A stretch of DNA of 64,000 nucleotides from contig NZ_CP029191.1 of the NCBI RefSeq assembly GCF_008642335.1, positions 5,890,001 to 5,954,000 on the forward strand. The letters are read 5' to 3'. The notes beneath the pieces are model-generated. The model was not told the DNA's origin and made no database searches. It was given only the letters and a program-made list of their open reading frames with translations. Source of the DNA: Streptomyces venezuelae. Lineage in GTDB: Bacteria; Actinomycetota; Actinomycetes; Streptomycetales; Streptomycetaceae. Numbering within the stretch: position 1 is the first letter of the stretch; every line of letters starts with the position of its first letter. Shown piece by piece: positions 51,242 to 62,011 of this stretch. The translations under genes and the position numbers were made by a program.

Positions 51242-53185
51242 ATGTCCGCAGCAACCCCCAAACCGTCCGTGAGCGAACGCGAGGCCCGGCAGGTCGCCGA
51301 GGCCGCCCGCGAGCAGGACTGGCGCAAGCCCAGCTTCGCCAAGGAACTCTTCCTCGGCCGATTCCGGCTGGACCTCGTCCACCCGCACCCGATGCCGCCC
51401 GACGAGGACGCGCAGCGCGGCGAGGAGTTCCTCGCCAAGCTCCGCGACTTCTGCGAGACGAAGATCGACGCGGCCCGCATCGAGCGCGAGGCGAAGATCC
51501 CCGACGAGGTGCTCAACGGCCTCAAGGAGCTCGGCGCCCTCGGCATGAAGATCGACACGAAGTACGGCGGGCTCGGCCTCACCCAGGTGTACTACAACAA
51601 GGCCCTCGCCCTGGTCGGCTCCGCCAGCCCCGCGATCGGCGCGCTGCTCTCCGCGCATCAGTCGATCGGCGTACCGCAGCCCCTGAAGATCTTCGGCACG
51701 CAGGAGCAGAAGGACGCCTTCCTGCCTCGCTGTGCCCGTACCGACATCACCGCGTTCCTGCTCACCGAGCCCGACGTCGGCTCCGACCCGGCGCGTCTGG
51801 CCACCATGGCGGTGCCCGACGGCGACGACTACGTGCTCGACGGCGTGAAGCTGTGGACCACCAACGGCGTCGTCGCGGACCTGCTCGTCGTCATGGCGCG
51901 GGTGCCGAAGTCCGAGGGCCACAAGGGCGGCATCACCGCGTTCGTCGTCGAGGCGGCGTCCGAGGGGGTGACGGTGGAGAACCGCAACGCGTTCATGGGG
52001 CTTCGCGGGCTCGAGAACGGCGTGACCCGCTTCCACAACGTGCGGGTCCCCGCCGCCCACCGCATCGGACCCGAGGGCGCGGGCCTCAAGATCGCGCTCA
52101 CCACCCTCAACACCGGACGGCTCTCCCTGCCCGCCATGTGTGTCGGCGCGGGCAAGTGGTGCCTGAAGATCGCCCGCGAGTGGTCGGCCGCGCGGGAGCA
52201 GTGGGGCAAGCCCGTCGCGTTCCACGAGGCGGTCGGCTCGAAGATCTCCTTCATCGCGGCGACGACCTTCGCGCTGGAGGCCGTCCTCGACCTGTCCTCG
52301 CAGATGGCCGACGAGGACCGCAACGACATCCGCATCGAGGCGGCCCTCGCCAAGCTGTACGGCTCCGAGATGGCCTGTCTGATGGCCGACGAACTCGTCC
52401 AGATCCGCGGCGGCCGCGGCTTCGAGACCGCAGAGTCCCTCGCGGCCCGCGGCGAACGCGCCGTCCCCGCCGAGCAGATCCTGCGCGACCTGCGCATCAA
52501 CCGCATCTTCGAGGGCTCCACGGAGATCATGCACCTGCTGATCGCCCGCGAGGCGGTGGACGCCCACCTGAAGGTCGCGGGCGACCTCATCGACCCCGAC
52601 AAGACCCTCTCCGACAAGGCGAAGGCGGGCGCGCGGGCCGGTGGCTTCTACGCCAAGTGGCTGCCGCAGCTGGTGGCGGGGCCCGGCCAACTCCCGCGCT
52701 CGTACAGCGAGTTCCACCCCGAGGGGTACCCCGACCTCTCCGGTCATCTGCGCTACGTCGAGCGGGGGGCCCGCAAGCTGGCGCGCTCCACCTTCTACGC
52801 CATGTCCCGCTGGCAGGGGAAGATGGAGACCAAGCAGGGCTTCCTCGGCCGCGTCGTCGACATCGGCGCCGAACTCTTCGCGATGAGCGCGGCGTGCGTG
52901 CGCGCCGAACTCCTGCGCACCACCGAGGACCACGGCCGCGAGGCGTACCAACTGGCCGACGCCTTCTGCCGCCAGTCCCGCATCCGGATCGAGGAGCTGT
53001 TCGGGCGGCTGTGGACCAACACCGACGATTTGGACCGCAAGGTGGTCAAGGGCGTCCTGTCGGGGACGTACACCTGGCTGGAGGAAGGGGTCGTCGACCC
53101 CTCCGGCGACGGCCCGTGGATCGCGGACACCGCGCTGCCCGCGACGCCGCGGCCCGATGTGCGCAGGGTGATCGAAGAGGGCTGA
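51242..53185 (+). CDS. Acyl-CoA dehydrogenase, long (VLCAD-like) form
   Basis: A 647-residue flavoenzyme, longer than the usual 380. The ACAD core has FLLTEPDVGSDPA (FAD contact) and the base region RIFEGSTEIMHLLIAREAV. About 200 extra C-terminal residues are helical, as in very-long-chain enzymes. It dehydrogenates acyl-CoA in beta-oxidation or a related pathway. ATG 51242 has GAGGTGAG upstream. It is preceded by an SDR, but a shared pathway is only a guess. Confidence 0.87.
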   Translation: MSAATPKPSVSEREARQVAEAAREQDWRKPSFAKELFLGRFRLDLVHPHPMPPDEDAQRGEEFLAKLRDFCETKIDAARIEREAKIPDEVLNGLKELGALGMKIDTKYGGLGLTQVYYNKALALVGSASPAIGALLSAHQSIGVPQPLKIFGTQEQKDAFLPRCARTDITAFLLTEPDVGSDPARLATMAVPDGDDYVLDGVKLWTTNGVVADLLVVMARVPKSEGHKGGITAFVVEAASEGVTVENRNAFMGLRGLENGVTRFHNVRVPAAHRIGPEGAGLKIALTTLNTGRLSLPAMCVGAGKWCLKIAREWSAAREQWGKPVAFHEAVGSKISFIAATTFALEAVLDLSSQMADEDRNDIRIEAALAKLYGSEMACLMADELVQIRGGRGFETAESLAARGERAVPAEQILRDLRINRIFEGSTEIMHLLIAREAVDAHLKVAGDLIDPDKTLSDKAKAGARAGGFYAKWLPQLVAGPGQLPRSYSEFHPEGYPDLSGHLRYVERGARKLARSTFYAMSRWQGKMETKQGFLGRVVDIGAELFAMSAACVRAELLRTTEDHGREAYQLADAFCRQSRIRIEELFGRLWTNTDDLDRKVVKGVLSGTYTWLEEGVVDPSGDGPWIADTALPATPRPDVRRVIEEG

Positions 53186-53188
53186 GGG

Positions 53189-54325
53189 TCAGCCGAGCGC
53201 CAGCTGGTGCAGGGCGGCGAGCGCGCCGTCGATGGCGTGCGGCTGCAGCCTCCCCGAGGCGTCCGGCCTGTTCCACCGCATGAGGTTGAGGGCGAGGGTC
53301 ATCTGACGCCGGCCGTCGGCACTGGTCTGGGACGTCGTCCCGGCGCCCCAGACCGTGCCCTCGTGCCCCCAGTACACGCGGCCGCCGGGGGCCTCGGTCC
53401 GTGTCAGGCCGAGCCCGTAGTCGAGCTTCTTGCTGCCGTCCAGGGCGCGCACCGGGCCCGTGCGCTGCATCTGCGCCAGCGACTCCCGGTCGACGACGCG
53501 GCCGTCGAGCAGCTCGCGGAAGAAGTGGTTGAGGTCCGCGACGGTCGACACGAGGCCCGCGCCCGTCATCACCCAGGACATGTCGTAGACGCTGTAGTCG
53601 CGGGGCGGCTCGATCAGGCCGTACAGCGACTCGTACATCAAGGAGTGCGGTTCCTCGATCCGCGGCGTCCCGGTCGGGAACGAGGTGTTCCGCAGTCCGG
53701 CGGGCTCGATGACGTCCCGGGTGATGCACTTCTCCGCCGTCACGCCGGTGACCTGCTCCAAGACCTCTCCGAGCAGCAGGTAGTTGGTGTTCGAGTACGT
53801 TCCGACGGGCCCTCCGGGCGCACCGCCGGGGGGTGCCGCGAGGCCCATCTCGATCAGCTCGGCCGCGCGGAACTCGCGGAACCGGTTGTCGTCCAGGCTC
53901 GCGGGCGACACGTCCTTCAGGACCGGCAGGCCCTTGAGGGACGGGAAGGCGTACGGGAGGTAGTCGCTGATGCCGCTCGTGTGGTCGAGAAGCATCCGGA
54001 CCGTGATCTTCCGGCCGCGCTCGCCGGGCACGAGCTCCGGCAGGTACGCGCCGATCGGCTCGTCGAGCCGGACCCTGCCCTCCTCGACCTGCCGCAGGAC
54101 CGCGGCGGCGGTGAAGGTCTTGGTGACGCTGCCGACGCGATGGCGGATGTCGGGGTCGACGGGGCGGCCGGTGCCGAGGTCGGCGACGCCGGACGCGCCG
54201 CGCCACACCCGGTCGCCGTCGCGGACCTCGGCGCAGATGCCCGGCATGCCGGCGCGGTGGACGGCGTCCAGGGCGGACTGCAGCCGGTCGGGGTCAAAGC
54301 CTGATTCCTGGGTTCGGTTCGTCAT
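53189..54325 (-). CDS. Serine hydrolase, beta-lactamase family (cytoplasmic)
   Basis: A 378-residue class C beta-lactamase fold. Ser-x-x-Lys is SVTK ([15 protein letters not shown]) and Tyr-x-Asn is YSN ([15 protein letters not shown]); HEGTVWG supplies the third motif. No signal peptide, unlike the secreted paralogue at 20598-21755, so it probably acts inside as an esterase. ATG 54325 has GAGGA upstream. Confidence 0.85.
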   Translation of the reverse strand: MTNRTQESGFDPDRLQSALDAVHRAGMPGICAEVRDGDRVWRGASGVADLGTGRPVDPDIRHRVGSVTKTFTAAAVLRQVEEGRVRLDEPIGAYLPELVPGERGRKITVRMLLDHTSGISDYLPYAFPSLKGLPVLKDVSPASLDDNRFREFRAAELIEMGLAAPPGGAPGGPVGTYSNTNYLLLGEVLEQVTGVTAEKCITRDVIEPAGLRNTSFPTGTPRIEEPHSLMYESLYGLIEPPRDYSVYDMSWVMTGAGLVSTVADLNHFFRELLDGRVVDRESLAQMQRTGPVRALDGSKKLDYGLGLTRTEAPGGRVYWGHEGTVWGAGTTSQTSADGRRQMTLALNLMRWNRPDASGRLQPHAIDGALAALHQLALG

Positions 54326-54432
54326 GGCGGCCATCCTCACGGGGCGCCCCGTGCGAGGTCAGCCGCCGTCCGTCGCGTGTCACGCCCCGAAAACCCGCCG
54401 AACGGCGCCAACCCCCGGGCTACCGTGGCCCG

Positions 54433-54963
54433 GTGATGACCCAGGTGATCGTTCTCAACGGTGGTTCAAGCTCGGGCAAGTCCGGGATCGTGCGCTGTCT
54501 GCAGTCGGTCCTGCCGGAGCCGTGGCTGGCCTTCGGCGCCGACACGCTGGTCGCCGCGATGCCCGCGTCCCTGCAGTCGTCGGACGGCGGCATCGAGTTC
54601 GCGGCGGACGGCACGGTGAGCGTCGGGGAGGAGTTCCGGGCCCTGGAGGCGGCGTGGATCGAGGGGGTCGCCGCGATGGCCCGCGCGGGTGCCCGGATCA
54701 TCGTCGACGAGATCTTCCTCGGCGGCGGGGAGTCGCAGCGGCGCTGGCGGAAGGCCTTGGGGGAGCTGCCGGTGCTGTGGGTCGGTGTCCGGTGCGACGC
54801 CGCGATCGCCGAGGCCCGCGGGATCGCACGCGGGGACCGGGCCGTCGGCATGGCCGCGTCGCAGGCCGAGGTGGTCCACCGCGGCATGGTCTACGACCTG
54901 GAGATCGACACCGCCCACGCCGAGTCGATGGAGTGCGCGCGGACCATTGCTGCCGCCGTGTGA
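54433..54963 (+). CDS. cpt: Chloramphenicol phosphotransferase family protein
   Basis: A 176-residue P-loop kinase. Walker A GGSSSGKS is at 10-17 and the catalytic Asp of the family is D37 (FGADTL) when translation starts at GTG 54433, the same number as in S. venezuelae CPT. Long stretches such as [18 protein letters not shown] and [20 protein letters not shown] match that enzyme closely. CPT phosphorylates the 3-hydroxyl of chloramphenicol. There is no chloramphenicol cluster here, so it may give intrinsic resistance or use another substrate. Confidence 0.85.
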   Translation: MMTQVIVLNGGSSSGKSGIVRCLQSVLPEPWLAFGADTLVAAMPASLQSSDGGIEFAADGTVSVGEEFRALEAAWIEGVAAMARAGARIIVDEIFLGGGESQRRWRKALGELPVLWVGVRCDAAIAEARGIARGDRAVGMAASQAEVVHRGMVYDLEIDTAHAESMECARTIAAAV

Positions 54964-55011
54964 CCCAGCCCACAATGGGTGGACCGGCCGACGGGCCGGG
55001 GAGGGGTCGCC

Positions 55012-57687
55012 ATGTCCGTCCTCAGGCTGGACCAGCTCACCGGCAAGATCATGCGTGCGGGCGAGGGCAGGCTCCTGCGCAAGCTCGAACGCGTCAGGGC
55101 CCAGGTCAACTCCGTCGAAGGCGAGATCGAGCGGCTCTCCGACGCCGAACTCCGCGCCCTCACCGACGAGTACAAGGAGCGGTACGCCGACGGGGAGAGC
55201 CTCGACGCGCTGCTCCCCGAGGCCTTCGCGACCGTCCGCGAGACCGCGCGGCGCGTCCTCGGCATGCGCCACTTCGACGTCCAGGTGATGGGCGGCGCGG
55301 CGCTCCACCTCGGCAACATCGCGGAGATGCAGACGGGGGAGGGGAAGACCCTCTCCGCCACGCTGCCCGCGTATCTGAACGCCCTGACCGGCAGGGGAGT
55401 TCACCTCGTCACGGTCAACGACTACCTGGCCGAGCGCGACGCCCGCTGGATGGGCCGCGCCTACCGCTTCCTCGGGCTCACCGTCGGCGTCATCAAGGCC
55501 GACATGAGCCCGGACGAACGCCGTGCCGCGTACGCCTGCGACATCACGTACGGCACGAACAACGAATTCGGCTTCGACTACCTGCGCGACAACATGGCCT
55601 GGTCCAAGAGCGAACTGGTGCAGCGCGGGCACCACTTCGCGATCGTCGACGAGGCGGACTCCATCCTCATCGACGAGGCCCGCACCCCCCTGATCATCTC
55701 CGGCCCCGCCGACCAGCCGACGCACTGGTACGGATTCTTCGCCGACGCCGTCCGCAGAATGCGGGGCATAGCCATCCAGGAGGAGAAGTACACGGCGCCG
55801 CAGCGCAAAATGGAACTCGCGGAACTGCGCGCCGCGTACGACTACGAGTACGACCCGAAGAAACGTACCGTGGCGGTCCTCGACAGCGGTGTGGAATTCC
55901 TTGAGGACCAGCTGGGCATCGACAACTTCTACGACTCCGCCCACACCTCGCTCATCGGCCAGCTGCACAACGCGCTCAAGGCGAAGGAACACTTCAAGAA
56001 GGACAAGGACTACGTCGTCACCGACGGAGAAGTCCTGATCGTCGACGAGCACACCGGCCGCATCCTCGCGGGACGGCGCTACAACGAAGGCGTCCACCAG
56101 GCCATCGAGGCCAAGGAGGGCGTCGAGATCAAGGACGAGAACCAGACCCTCGCCACGATCACCCTGCAGAATTTCTTCCGCCTCTACGAAAAACTCGCCG
56201 GAATGACGGGAACGGCCATGACGGAGGCCGCCGAATTCCACCAGATCTACAAACTCCACGTGGTGCCCATCCCCACGAACAAGCCGATGATCCGGGCCGA
56301 CAAACCCGACGTGATCTACCGCGACGAGTCCGTCAAATTCGAGGCCGTCGTCGCCGACATCATCGAAAAGCACGGCACCGGCCAGCCGATCCTCGTCGGC
56401 ACCGTCTCCGTCGCGAAGTCCGAGCACCTCTCCGCCCTGCTCACCCGGCGCGGCATCCCGCACGAGGTGCTCAACGCCAAGAACCACCTGCGCGAGGCGC
56501 AGATCGTCGCCCAGGCAGGACGCAAGGGCGCCGTCACCGTCGCCACGAACATGGCGGGCCGCGGCACCGACATCATGCTCGGCGGAAACCCCGAGGCCAT
56601 GGCGGAGGCCGAGCTGCGGGCGGACGGCCGCACCCCCGAGGACGACCCGGACGGATACCGCGCGGCCCTCGACCGCAGCACCGCCGCGGCCGCCGCCGAG
56701 CACGACGAGGTCACCGCCCTCGGCGGGCTCTACGTCCTCGGCACCGAACGCCATGAGTCACGCCGCATCGACAACCAGCTGCGCGGCCGCTCGGGCCGCC
56801 AGGGCGACCCCGGCCGGTCCCGCTTCTACCTCTCGCTCGGCGACGACCTGATGCGCCTGTTCCGCGCCGAACTCGTCGAACGCGTGATGCTCATGGCCAA
56901 CGTCCCCGACGACGTGCCCATCGAGAACAAGATGGTGACCCGCGCCATCGCCTCCGCACAGTCCCAGGTCGAGCAGCACCACTTCGAGACCCGCAAGAAC
57001 GTCCTCAAGTACGACGAGGTCCTCAACCGCCAGCGCGGCCTCATCTACCAGGAACGCCGCCGCGTCCTGGAGGGCGAGGACCTGCGCGAGCAGATGCACC
57101 ACTTCATGGCCGACACCATCGACGCGTACGTCGCCGCCGAGACCGCCGACGGCTTCCCCGAGGAGTGGGACCTGGAACGGCTCTGGACCGCCTGCCGCCT
57201 CCTCTACCCCGCCCGCGTCACCACCGACGACCTCGACCGGAAGGCGGGCGGCCGCGCCGAGGTCACCCCGCTGCTGATCACCCGGACCCTCACCGACGAC
57301 ATCCACGCCCGCTACGAGGAACGCGAGCGCGCCCTGGGCCCCGACGTCATGCGCGAACTGGAGCGCCGCGTGGTGCTCTCCGTCCTCGACCGCAAATGGC
57401 GCGAGCACCTGTACGAGATGGACTACCTCCAGGAGGGCATCTGGATGCGGTCCTACCTCGGCAGGGACCCCCTGTTCGAGTTCCAGCGCGAGGGCTTCGA
57501 CCTGTTCACCGCCATGATGGACGCCATCAGGGAGGAGTCCGTCGGCTACCTCTTCAACCTGGACGTCCGCGCCGAAAGCCTGGAGGCGCGCAAGAGCAGC
57601 GGCCAACTCCGCTTCAGCGCACCGACGATGGACACCGCGGAAGGCGTCCAGGAGGGCGATTTCGACAGACGCGACAAGAAGGAGTGA
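55012..57687 (+). CDS. secA: SecA-type preprotein translocase ATPase, paralogue lacking the zinc tail
   Basis: An 891-residue SecA. Walker A MQTGEGKT is at about 106-113, DEAD-box Walker B is [18 protein letters not shown], the preprotein cross-linking region and the [23 protein letters not shown] motor motifs are all present. The normal C-terminal Cys-rich zinc-binding tail for SecB or ribosome contact is missing; the protein ends [12 protein letters not shown]. Streptomyces housekeeping SecA is longer and lies elsewhere in S. coelicolor, so this looks like a second copy (SecA2-like) or a tail-less main copy. ATG 55012 has GGGGAGGGG upstream. dxr follows 55 bases on. Confidence 0.85.
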   Translation: MSVLRLDQLTGKIMRAGEGRLLRKLERVRAQVNSVEGEIERLSDAELRALTDEYKERYADGESLDALLPEAFATVRETARRVLGMRHFDVQVMGGAALHLGNIAEMQTGEGKTLSATLPAYLNALTGRGVHLVTVNDYLAERDARWMGRAYRFLGLTVGVIKADMSPDERRAAYACDITYGTNNEFGFDYLRDNMAWSKSELVQRGHHFAIVDEADSILIDEARTPLIISGPADQPTHWYGFFADAVRRMRGIAIQEEKYTAPQRKMELAELRAAYDYEYDPKKRTVAVLDSGVEFLEDQLGIDNFYDSAHTSLIGQLHNALKAKEHFKKDKDYVVTDGEVLIVDEHTGRILAGRRYNEGVHQAIEAKEGVEIKDENQTLATITLQNFFRLYEKLAGMTGTAMTEAAEFHQIYKLHVVPIPTNKPMIRADKPDVIYRDESVKFEAVVADIIEKHGTGQPILVGTVSVAKSEHLSALLTRRGIPHEVLNAKNHLREAQIVAQAGRKGAVTVATNMAGRGTDIMLGGNPEAMAEAELRADGRTPEDDPDGYRAALDRSTAAAAAEHDEVTALGGLYVLGTERHESRRIDNQLRGRSGRQGDPGRSRFYLSLGDDLMRLFRAELVERVMLMANVPDDVPIENKMVTRAIASAQSQVEQHHFETRKNVLKYDEVLNRQRGLIYQERRRVLEGEDLREQMHHFMADTIDAYVAAETADGFPEEWDLERLWTACRLLYPARVTTDDLDRKAGGRAEVTPLLITRTLTDDIHARYEERERALGPDVMRELERRVVLSVLDRKWREHLYEMDYLQEGIWMRSYLGRDPLFEFQREGFDLFTAMMDAIREESVGYLFNLDVRAESLEARKSSGQLRFSAPTMDTAEGVQEGDFDRRDKKE

Positions 57688-57742
57688 CCCCGATCGGGCA
57701 CGCCCTGTCGGGCCGGACCCGGGATACGGCCACAATAGGGGG

Positions 57743-59011
57743 ATGAGCGACAGCCCATCCCCCCTCGCCGACCCGCATCTCGTCTTCGACCCGCTCACGG
57801 GCGACGGACCGCGGGACATCGTGATCCTCGGCTCCACGGGTTCGATCGGCACCCAGGCCATCGACCTCGTCCTGCGCAACCCCGACCGCTTCCGCGTCAC
57901 GGCGCTCTCCGCCGCGGGCGGCCGCGTCGGCCTCCTCGCCGAGCAGGCGCGCAGGCTGCGGGCCGGGACGGTCGCGGTCGCCGACGAGAACGCCGTACCG
58001 GCACTGCGCGAGGCCCTGCAGGGGCAGTACGCCGCGGGGGAGCGGCTCCCCGACATCCTGGCCGGACCGGACGCCGCCACCCAGCTGGCCGCGTCCGACT
58101 GCCACACCGTCCTCAACGGGATCACCGGCTCCATCGGCCTCCGCCCGACGCTGGCCGCCCTCGAAGCGGGCCGCACCCTCGCGCTCGCCAACAAGGAATC
58201 CCTCATCGTCGGCGGCCCCCTCGTGAAGGCGCTCGCCAAGCCCGGCCAGATCATCCCGGTCGACTCCGAGCACGCCGCGCTCTTCCAGGCGCTGGCCGCC
58301 GGCACGCGCGCGGACGTACGGAAACTGGTCGTCACCGCCTCCGGCGGCCCCTTCCGCGGGCGTACGAAGGCCGACCTGGCGGACGTCACCCCCGAGGACG
58401 CGCTGGCGCACCCCACCTGGGCCATGGGCCCGGTCATCACCGTCAACTCCGCGACGCTGGTCAACAAGGGTCTGGAGGTCATCGAGGCGCACCTGCTCTA
58501 CGACATCCCCTTCGACCGCATCGAGGTCGTCGTCCACCCCCAGTCGTACGTCCACTCCATGGTGGAGTTCACCGACGGCTCGACCCTCGCCCAGGCCACC
58601 CCGCCCGACATGCGCGGCCCCATCGCCATCGGCATCGGCTGGCCCGAGCGCGTCCCCGACGCCGCCCCCGCCTTCGACTGGACGAAGGCGTCGAGCTGGG
58701 AATTCTTCCCCCTCGACAACGACGCGTTCCCGTCGGTCGGGCTCGCCCGGCGCGTCGGGGAGCTCGCGGGCACGGCTCCGGCAGTGTTCAATGCCGCCAA
58801 CGAGGAGTGCGTGGACGCGTTCCTGAAGGGCGCCCTGCCCTTCAACGGGATCATGGAGACGGTCACGAGGACGGTGGAGGAGCACGAGACCGCCGTCACC
58901 GGCGGTCCGGGAACCTCCCTGACCGTCGCGGACGTCCTCGAAGCGGAGACCTGGGCGCGTGCTCGGGCACGCGAACTGGCAGCGAAGACGACCGCGGAGG
59001 CCCGTGCATGA
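57743..59011 (+). CDS. dxr: 1-deoxy-D-xylulose-5-phosphate reductoisomerase
   Basis: A 422-residue enzyme, slightly longer than E. coli Dxr. The NADPH loop GSTGSIG is at 30-36 and the metal/substrate regions NKESLI, DSEHAAL, SGGPF and [16 protein letters not shown] are all intact. It catalyses the first committed MEP-pathway step to isoprenoids. The stop overlaps the next start (ATGA), and ispG, a later MEP gene, follows. Confidence 0.93.
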   Translation: MSDSPSPLADPHLVFDPLTGDGPRDIVILGSTGSIGTQAIDLVLRNPDRFRVTALSAAGGRVGLLAEQARRLRAGTVAVADENAVPALREALQGQYAAGERLPDILAGPDAATQLAASDCHTVLNGITGSIGLRPTLAALEAGRTLALANKESLIVGGPLVKALAKPGQIIPVDSEHAALFQALAAGTRADVRKLVVTASGGPFRGRTKADLADVTPEDALAHPTWAMGPVITVNSATLVNKGLEVIEAHLLYDIPFDRIEVVVHPQSYVHSMVEFTDGSTLAQATPPDMRGPIAIGIGWPERVPDAAPAFDWTKASSWEFFPLDNDAFPSVGLARRVGELAGTAPAVFNAANEECVDAFLKGALPFNGIMETVTRTVEEHETAVTGGPGTSLTVADVLEAETWARARARELAAKTTAEARA

Positions 59012-60309
59012 CGACACTGATGATGATCCTCGGGATAGTCGTCTTCGTGATCGGGCTGCTCTTCTCGATCGCCTGGCACGAGCTGGGGCACCTGTCGACC
59101 GCCAAGATGTTCGGCATCCGCGTGCCGCAGTACATGGTGGGCTTCGGACCGACCCTCTTCTCGCGCAAGAAGGGCGACACCGAGTACGGCGTCAAGGCGA
59201 TCCCCCTCGGCGGGTACATCCGCATGATCGGCATGTTCCCGCCCGGCGCCGACGGCCGCATAGAGGCACGCTCCACGTCCCCGTGGCGCGGCATGATCGA
59301 GGACGCGCGCTCGGCGGCGTTCGAAGAGCTCAAGCCCGGCGACGAGACCCGCCTCTTCTACACGCGCAAGCCCTGGAAGCGCGTCATCGTCATGTTCGCC
59401 GGGCCGTTCATGAACCTGATCCTCGCCGTGGCGATCTTCCTCGGCGTGATGATGACGTTCGGCATCAGCAGCCAGACCACCCAGGTCGGCAAGGTCTCCG
59501 ACTGCGTCATCCAGCAGAGCGAGAACCGCGCCAAGTGCGAGAAGGGCGACAAGGCCGCACCCGCCAAGGCGGCGGGCCTCAAGCCCGGCGACAAGATCGT
59601 CGCCTTCCAGGGGCAGAACGTCGACGACTGGTCCGCGCTCCAGTCCAAGATCCGCGAGACCATCGGCCCGGCCACCATCACGGTCGAGCGCGACGGCAAG
59701 CGGCTCGACCTGCACGCGAACCTCATCAGGAACCAGGTCACCAAGACCGACGGCGACGGTGCCTACGTGGAGGGCAAGTACGTCTACGCGGGCTTCCTCG
59801 GCTTCACCCCCGCCACCGGCATCGTGCAGCAGTCCTTCGGCGACTCCGTCGACCGCATGGGCGACATGATGGAGAACGGCGTCGAGTCGATCATCGCCCT
59901 GCCGTCCAAGATCCCCGACCTGTGGAACGCGGCGTTCGGCGACGGCGAGCGCAAGCAGGACTCCCCGATGGGCGTCGTCGGCGCGGCCCGCGTGGGCGGC
60001 GACGTGTTCACCCTGGACATCCCGCCGGAGAACCAGATCGCGATGATGCTGTTCCTCATCGCGGGCTTCAACCTCTCGCTCTTCCTCTTCAACATGCTGC
60101 CGCTGCTCCCGCTCGACGGCGGCCACATCGCCGGCGCCCTGTGGGAGTCCGTGCGCCGCAACGCCGCGAAGGTCCTGCGCCGCCCCGACCCGGGCCCGTT
60201 CGACGTCGCCAAGCTGATGCCGGTCGCCTACGTGGTGGCGGGGATCTTCATCTGCTTCACGATCCTCGTCCTCATCGCGGACGTGGTGAACCCGGTCAGA
60301 ATCTCCTGA
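59008..60309 (+). CDS. Site-2 intramembrane metalloprotease (RseP family)
   Basis: A 433-residue membrane protease. The zinc motif HELGH is at 24-28 in the first membrane segment, a PDZ-like domain spans about 170-255 ([18 protein letters not shown]), and the second active-site motif LDGGH is near residue 372 ([14 protein letters not shown]). It probably cleaves anti-sigma factors or remnant signal peptides within the membrane. Overlaps dxr by four bases, the usual actinobacterial arrangement. Confidence 0.9.
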   Translation: MTTLMMILGIVVFVIGLLFSIAWHELGHLSTAKMFGIRVPQYMVGFGPTLFSRKKGDTEYGVKAIPLGGYIRMIGMFPPGADGRIEARSTSPWRGMIEDARSAAFEELKPGDETRLFYTRKPWKRVIVMFAGPFMNLILAVAIFLGVMMTFGISSQTTQVGKVSDCVIQQSENRAKCEKGDKAAPAKAAGLKPGDKIVAFQGQNVDDWSALQSKIRETIGPATITVERDGKRLDLHANLIRNQVTKTDGDGAYVEGKYVYAGFLGFTPATGIVQQSFGDSVDRMGDMMENGVESIIALPSKIPDLWNAAFGDGERKQDSPMGVVGAARVGGDVFTLDIPPENQIAMMLFLIAGFNLSLFLFNMLPLLPLDGGHIAGALWESVRRNAAKVLRRPDPGPFDVAKLMPVAYVVAGIFICFTILVLIADVVNPVRIS

Positions 60310-60499
60310 TTACGAGAAATTTACGGCGCCCCGGCACGTTGTGTGTCGGGTCGCCCACCATTGGGTGGACTTCCGGACGTGATGTGCCCGGGCCCCGGAG
60401 GGTGCCGTAATCTCGAATCCGGAGCCCGCAGATCTCGGGACCCGGAGCACACCGCGTGCTCGACACTCTGTGATCCACACTCTTGGGGATGCTCGCCAG

Positions 60500-61657
60500 A
60501 TGACTGCCGTATCGCTCGGAATCCCGTCCGTTCCGACCAAGCTCGCCGACCGAAGGGTCAGCCGCAAGATCCAGGTCGGCACGGTGGCCGTCGGCGGGGA
60601 CGCACCGGTCTCGGTCCAGTCGATGACGACGACGCGCACGTCCGACATCGGCGCCACGCTGCAGCAGATCGCGGAGCTGACGGCGTCCGGCTGCCAGATC
60701 GTGCGCGTCGCCTGCCCGACGCAGGACGACGCGGACGCGCTGTCGGTCATCGCGAAGAAGTCGCAGATCCCCGTGATCGCGGACATCCACTTCCAGCCGA
60801 AGTACGTGTTCGCCGCGATCGACGCCGGGTGTGCGGCGGTGCGCGTCAACCCCGGCAACATCAAGCAGTTCGACGACAAGGTCAAGGAGATCGCGCGCGC
60901 CGCGAAGGACGCGGGTACGCCGATCCGCATCGGCGTCAACGCGGGCTCCCTGGACGCGCGCCTCCTCAAGAAGTACGGCAAGGCGACCCCTGAGGCGCTC
61001 GTCGAGTCGGCCCTCTGGGAGGCGTCCCTCTTCGAGGAGCACGACTTCCGCGACATCAAGATCTCGGTCAAGCACAACGACCCGGTCGTCATGGTCAACG
61101 CGTACCGTCAGCTCGCCGCCCAGTGCGACTACCCGCTCCACCTCGGTGTGACCGAGGCGGGCCCCGCCTTCCAGGGCACGATCAAGTCCGCCGTCGCGTT
61201 CGGCGCGCTGCTCTCCGAGGGCATCGGCGACACGATCCGCGTCTCCCTCTCCGCGCCGCCCGCGGAGGAGATCAAGGTCGGCATCCAGATCCTCGAATCC
61301 CTCAACCTGCGCCAGCGCCGCCTGGAGATCGTCTCCTGCCCGTCCTGCGGCCGCGCCCAGGTCGACGTCTACAAGCTCGCGGAAGAGGTCACCGCCGGCC
61401 TCGACGGCATGGAGGTCCCCCTCCGCGTCGCCGTCATGGGCTGCGTCGTGAACGGCCCCGGCGAGGCCCGCGAGGCCGACCTCGGCGTCGCCTCCGGCAA
61501 CGGCAAGGGCCAGATCTTCGTCAAGGGCGAGGTCATCAAGACGGTGCCCGAGTCCAAGATCGTGGAGACGCTCATCGACGAGGCGATGAAGATCGCGGAG
61601 CAGATGGAAAAGGACGGCGTGGCCTCCGGCGAGCCGACGATCTCGGTCGCGGGCTGA
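60500..61657 (+). CDS. ispG: 4-hydroxy-3-methylbut-2-enyl diphosphate synthase
   Basis: A 385-residue IspG/GcpE. The 4Fe-4S cysteines are in SCPSCGR and [10 protein letters not shown]; the TIM-barrel part opens [20 protein letters not shown] and includes VRVNPGN. It makes HMBPP in the MEP pathway from MEcPP. The 190-base gap before it may hold its own promoter. ATG 60500 is chosen. Confidence 0.93.
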   Translation: MTAVSLGIPSVPTKLADRRVSRKIQVGTVAVGGDAPVSVQSMTTTRTSDIGATLQQIAELTASGCQIVRVACPTQDDADALSVIAKKSQIPVIADIHFQPKYVFAAIDAGCAAVRVNPGNIKQFDDKVKEIARAAKDAGTPIRIGVNAGSLDARLLKKYGKATPEALVESALWEASLFEEHDFRDIKISVKHNDPVVMVNAYRQLAAQCDYPLHLGVTEAGPAFQGTIKSAVAFGALLSEGIGDTIRVSLSAPPAEEIKVGIQILESLNLRQRRLEIVSCPSCGRAQVDVYKLAEEVTAGLDGMEVPLRVAVMGCVVNGPGEAREADLGVASGNGKGQIFVKGEVIKTVPESKIVETLIDEAMKIAEQMEKDGVASGEPTISVAG

Positions 61658-62011
61658 CCCACCCGGCTGCGCGGCCCGAAGGCCCCAAAGCCCCGGGGCC
61701 GCACCACGCCTGCCCACGATCACCCCAGCCCCCAACCCCGCCGCTCCGCGGCGGCCCCTCCCACCCACCCACCCGTGCACCCCGCACCACCTCGCTCCGT
61801 AGGAACCGCTGCCCTACCCCAGCGCGAAGGTGCCGAGCAATGGGCGGGCGGGTGGGTACGACGCCGCGGAGCGGCGGAGAAGCCCCCACCCCCACCCAGG
61901 GGAAGCCCGCCCCCCACCCGGGACCCCGACGGACAAAAGGCACCCCCGCACAAGGCGCCCCCGCCAGGTACAGTGCGGAGATCAGCAGACCGTATGGTGA
62001 GGCCCCCGCAC
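61658..62011. other. 354-base intergenic region with long inverted repeat
   Basis: No gene is supported. A ggcccc/ggggcc hairpin at 61681-61700 may end ispG. From 61738 to 61877 there is an imperfect inverted repeat (see the repeat entry), and the rest is C-rich spacer (for example ccccccacccgg). A TATGGT element at about 61993-61998 may be the minus-10 for the GNAT gene. Confidence 0.6.
61738..61877. repeat. Imperfect 140-bp inverted repeat (large hairpin)
   Basis: The outer arms, ccgccgctccgcggcg at 61738-61753 and its exact complement at 61862-61877, are 16 of 16 identical. The inner parts remain similar (CCCACCCACCC-type blocks, then GCACC..TCGC), down to gtagg/cctac around a terminal loop near 61802-61814. 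It could fold into one long hairpin. Confidence 0.75.

Noticed and set aside
60310..60499. Small hairpins (ccacc/ggtgg, agcac/gtgct) before ispG
   Set aside because: Stems of only five bases are expected by chance at this GC content.
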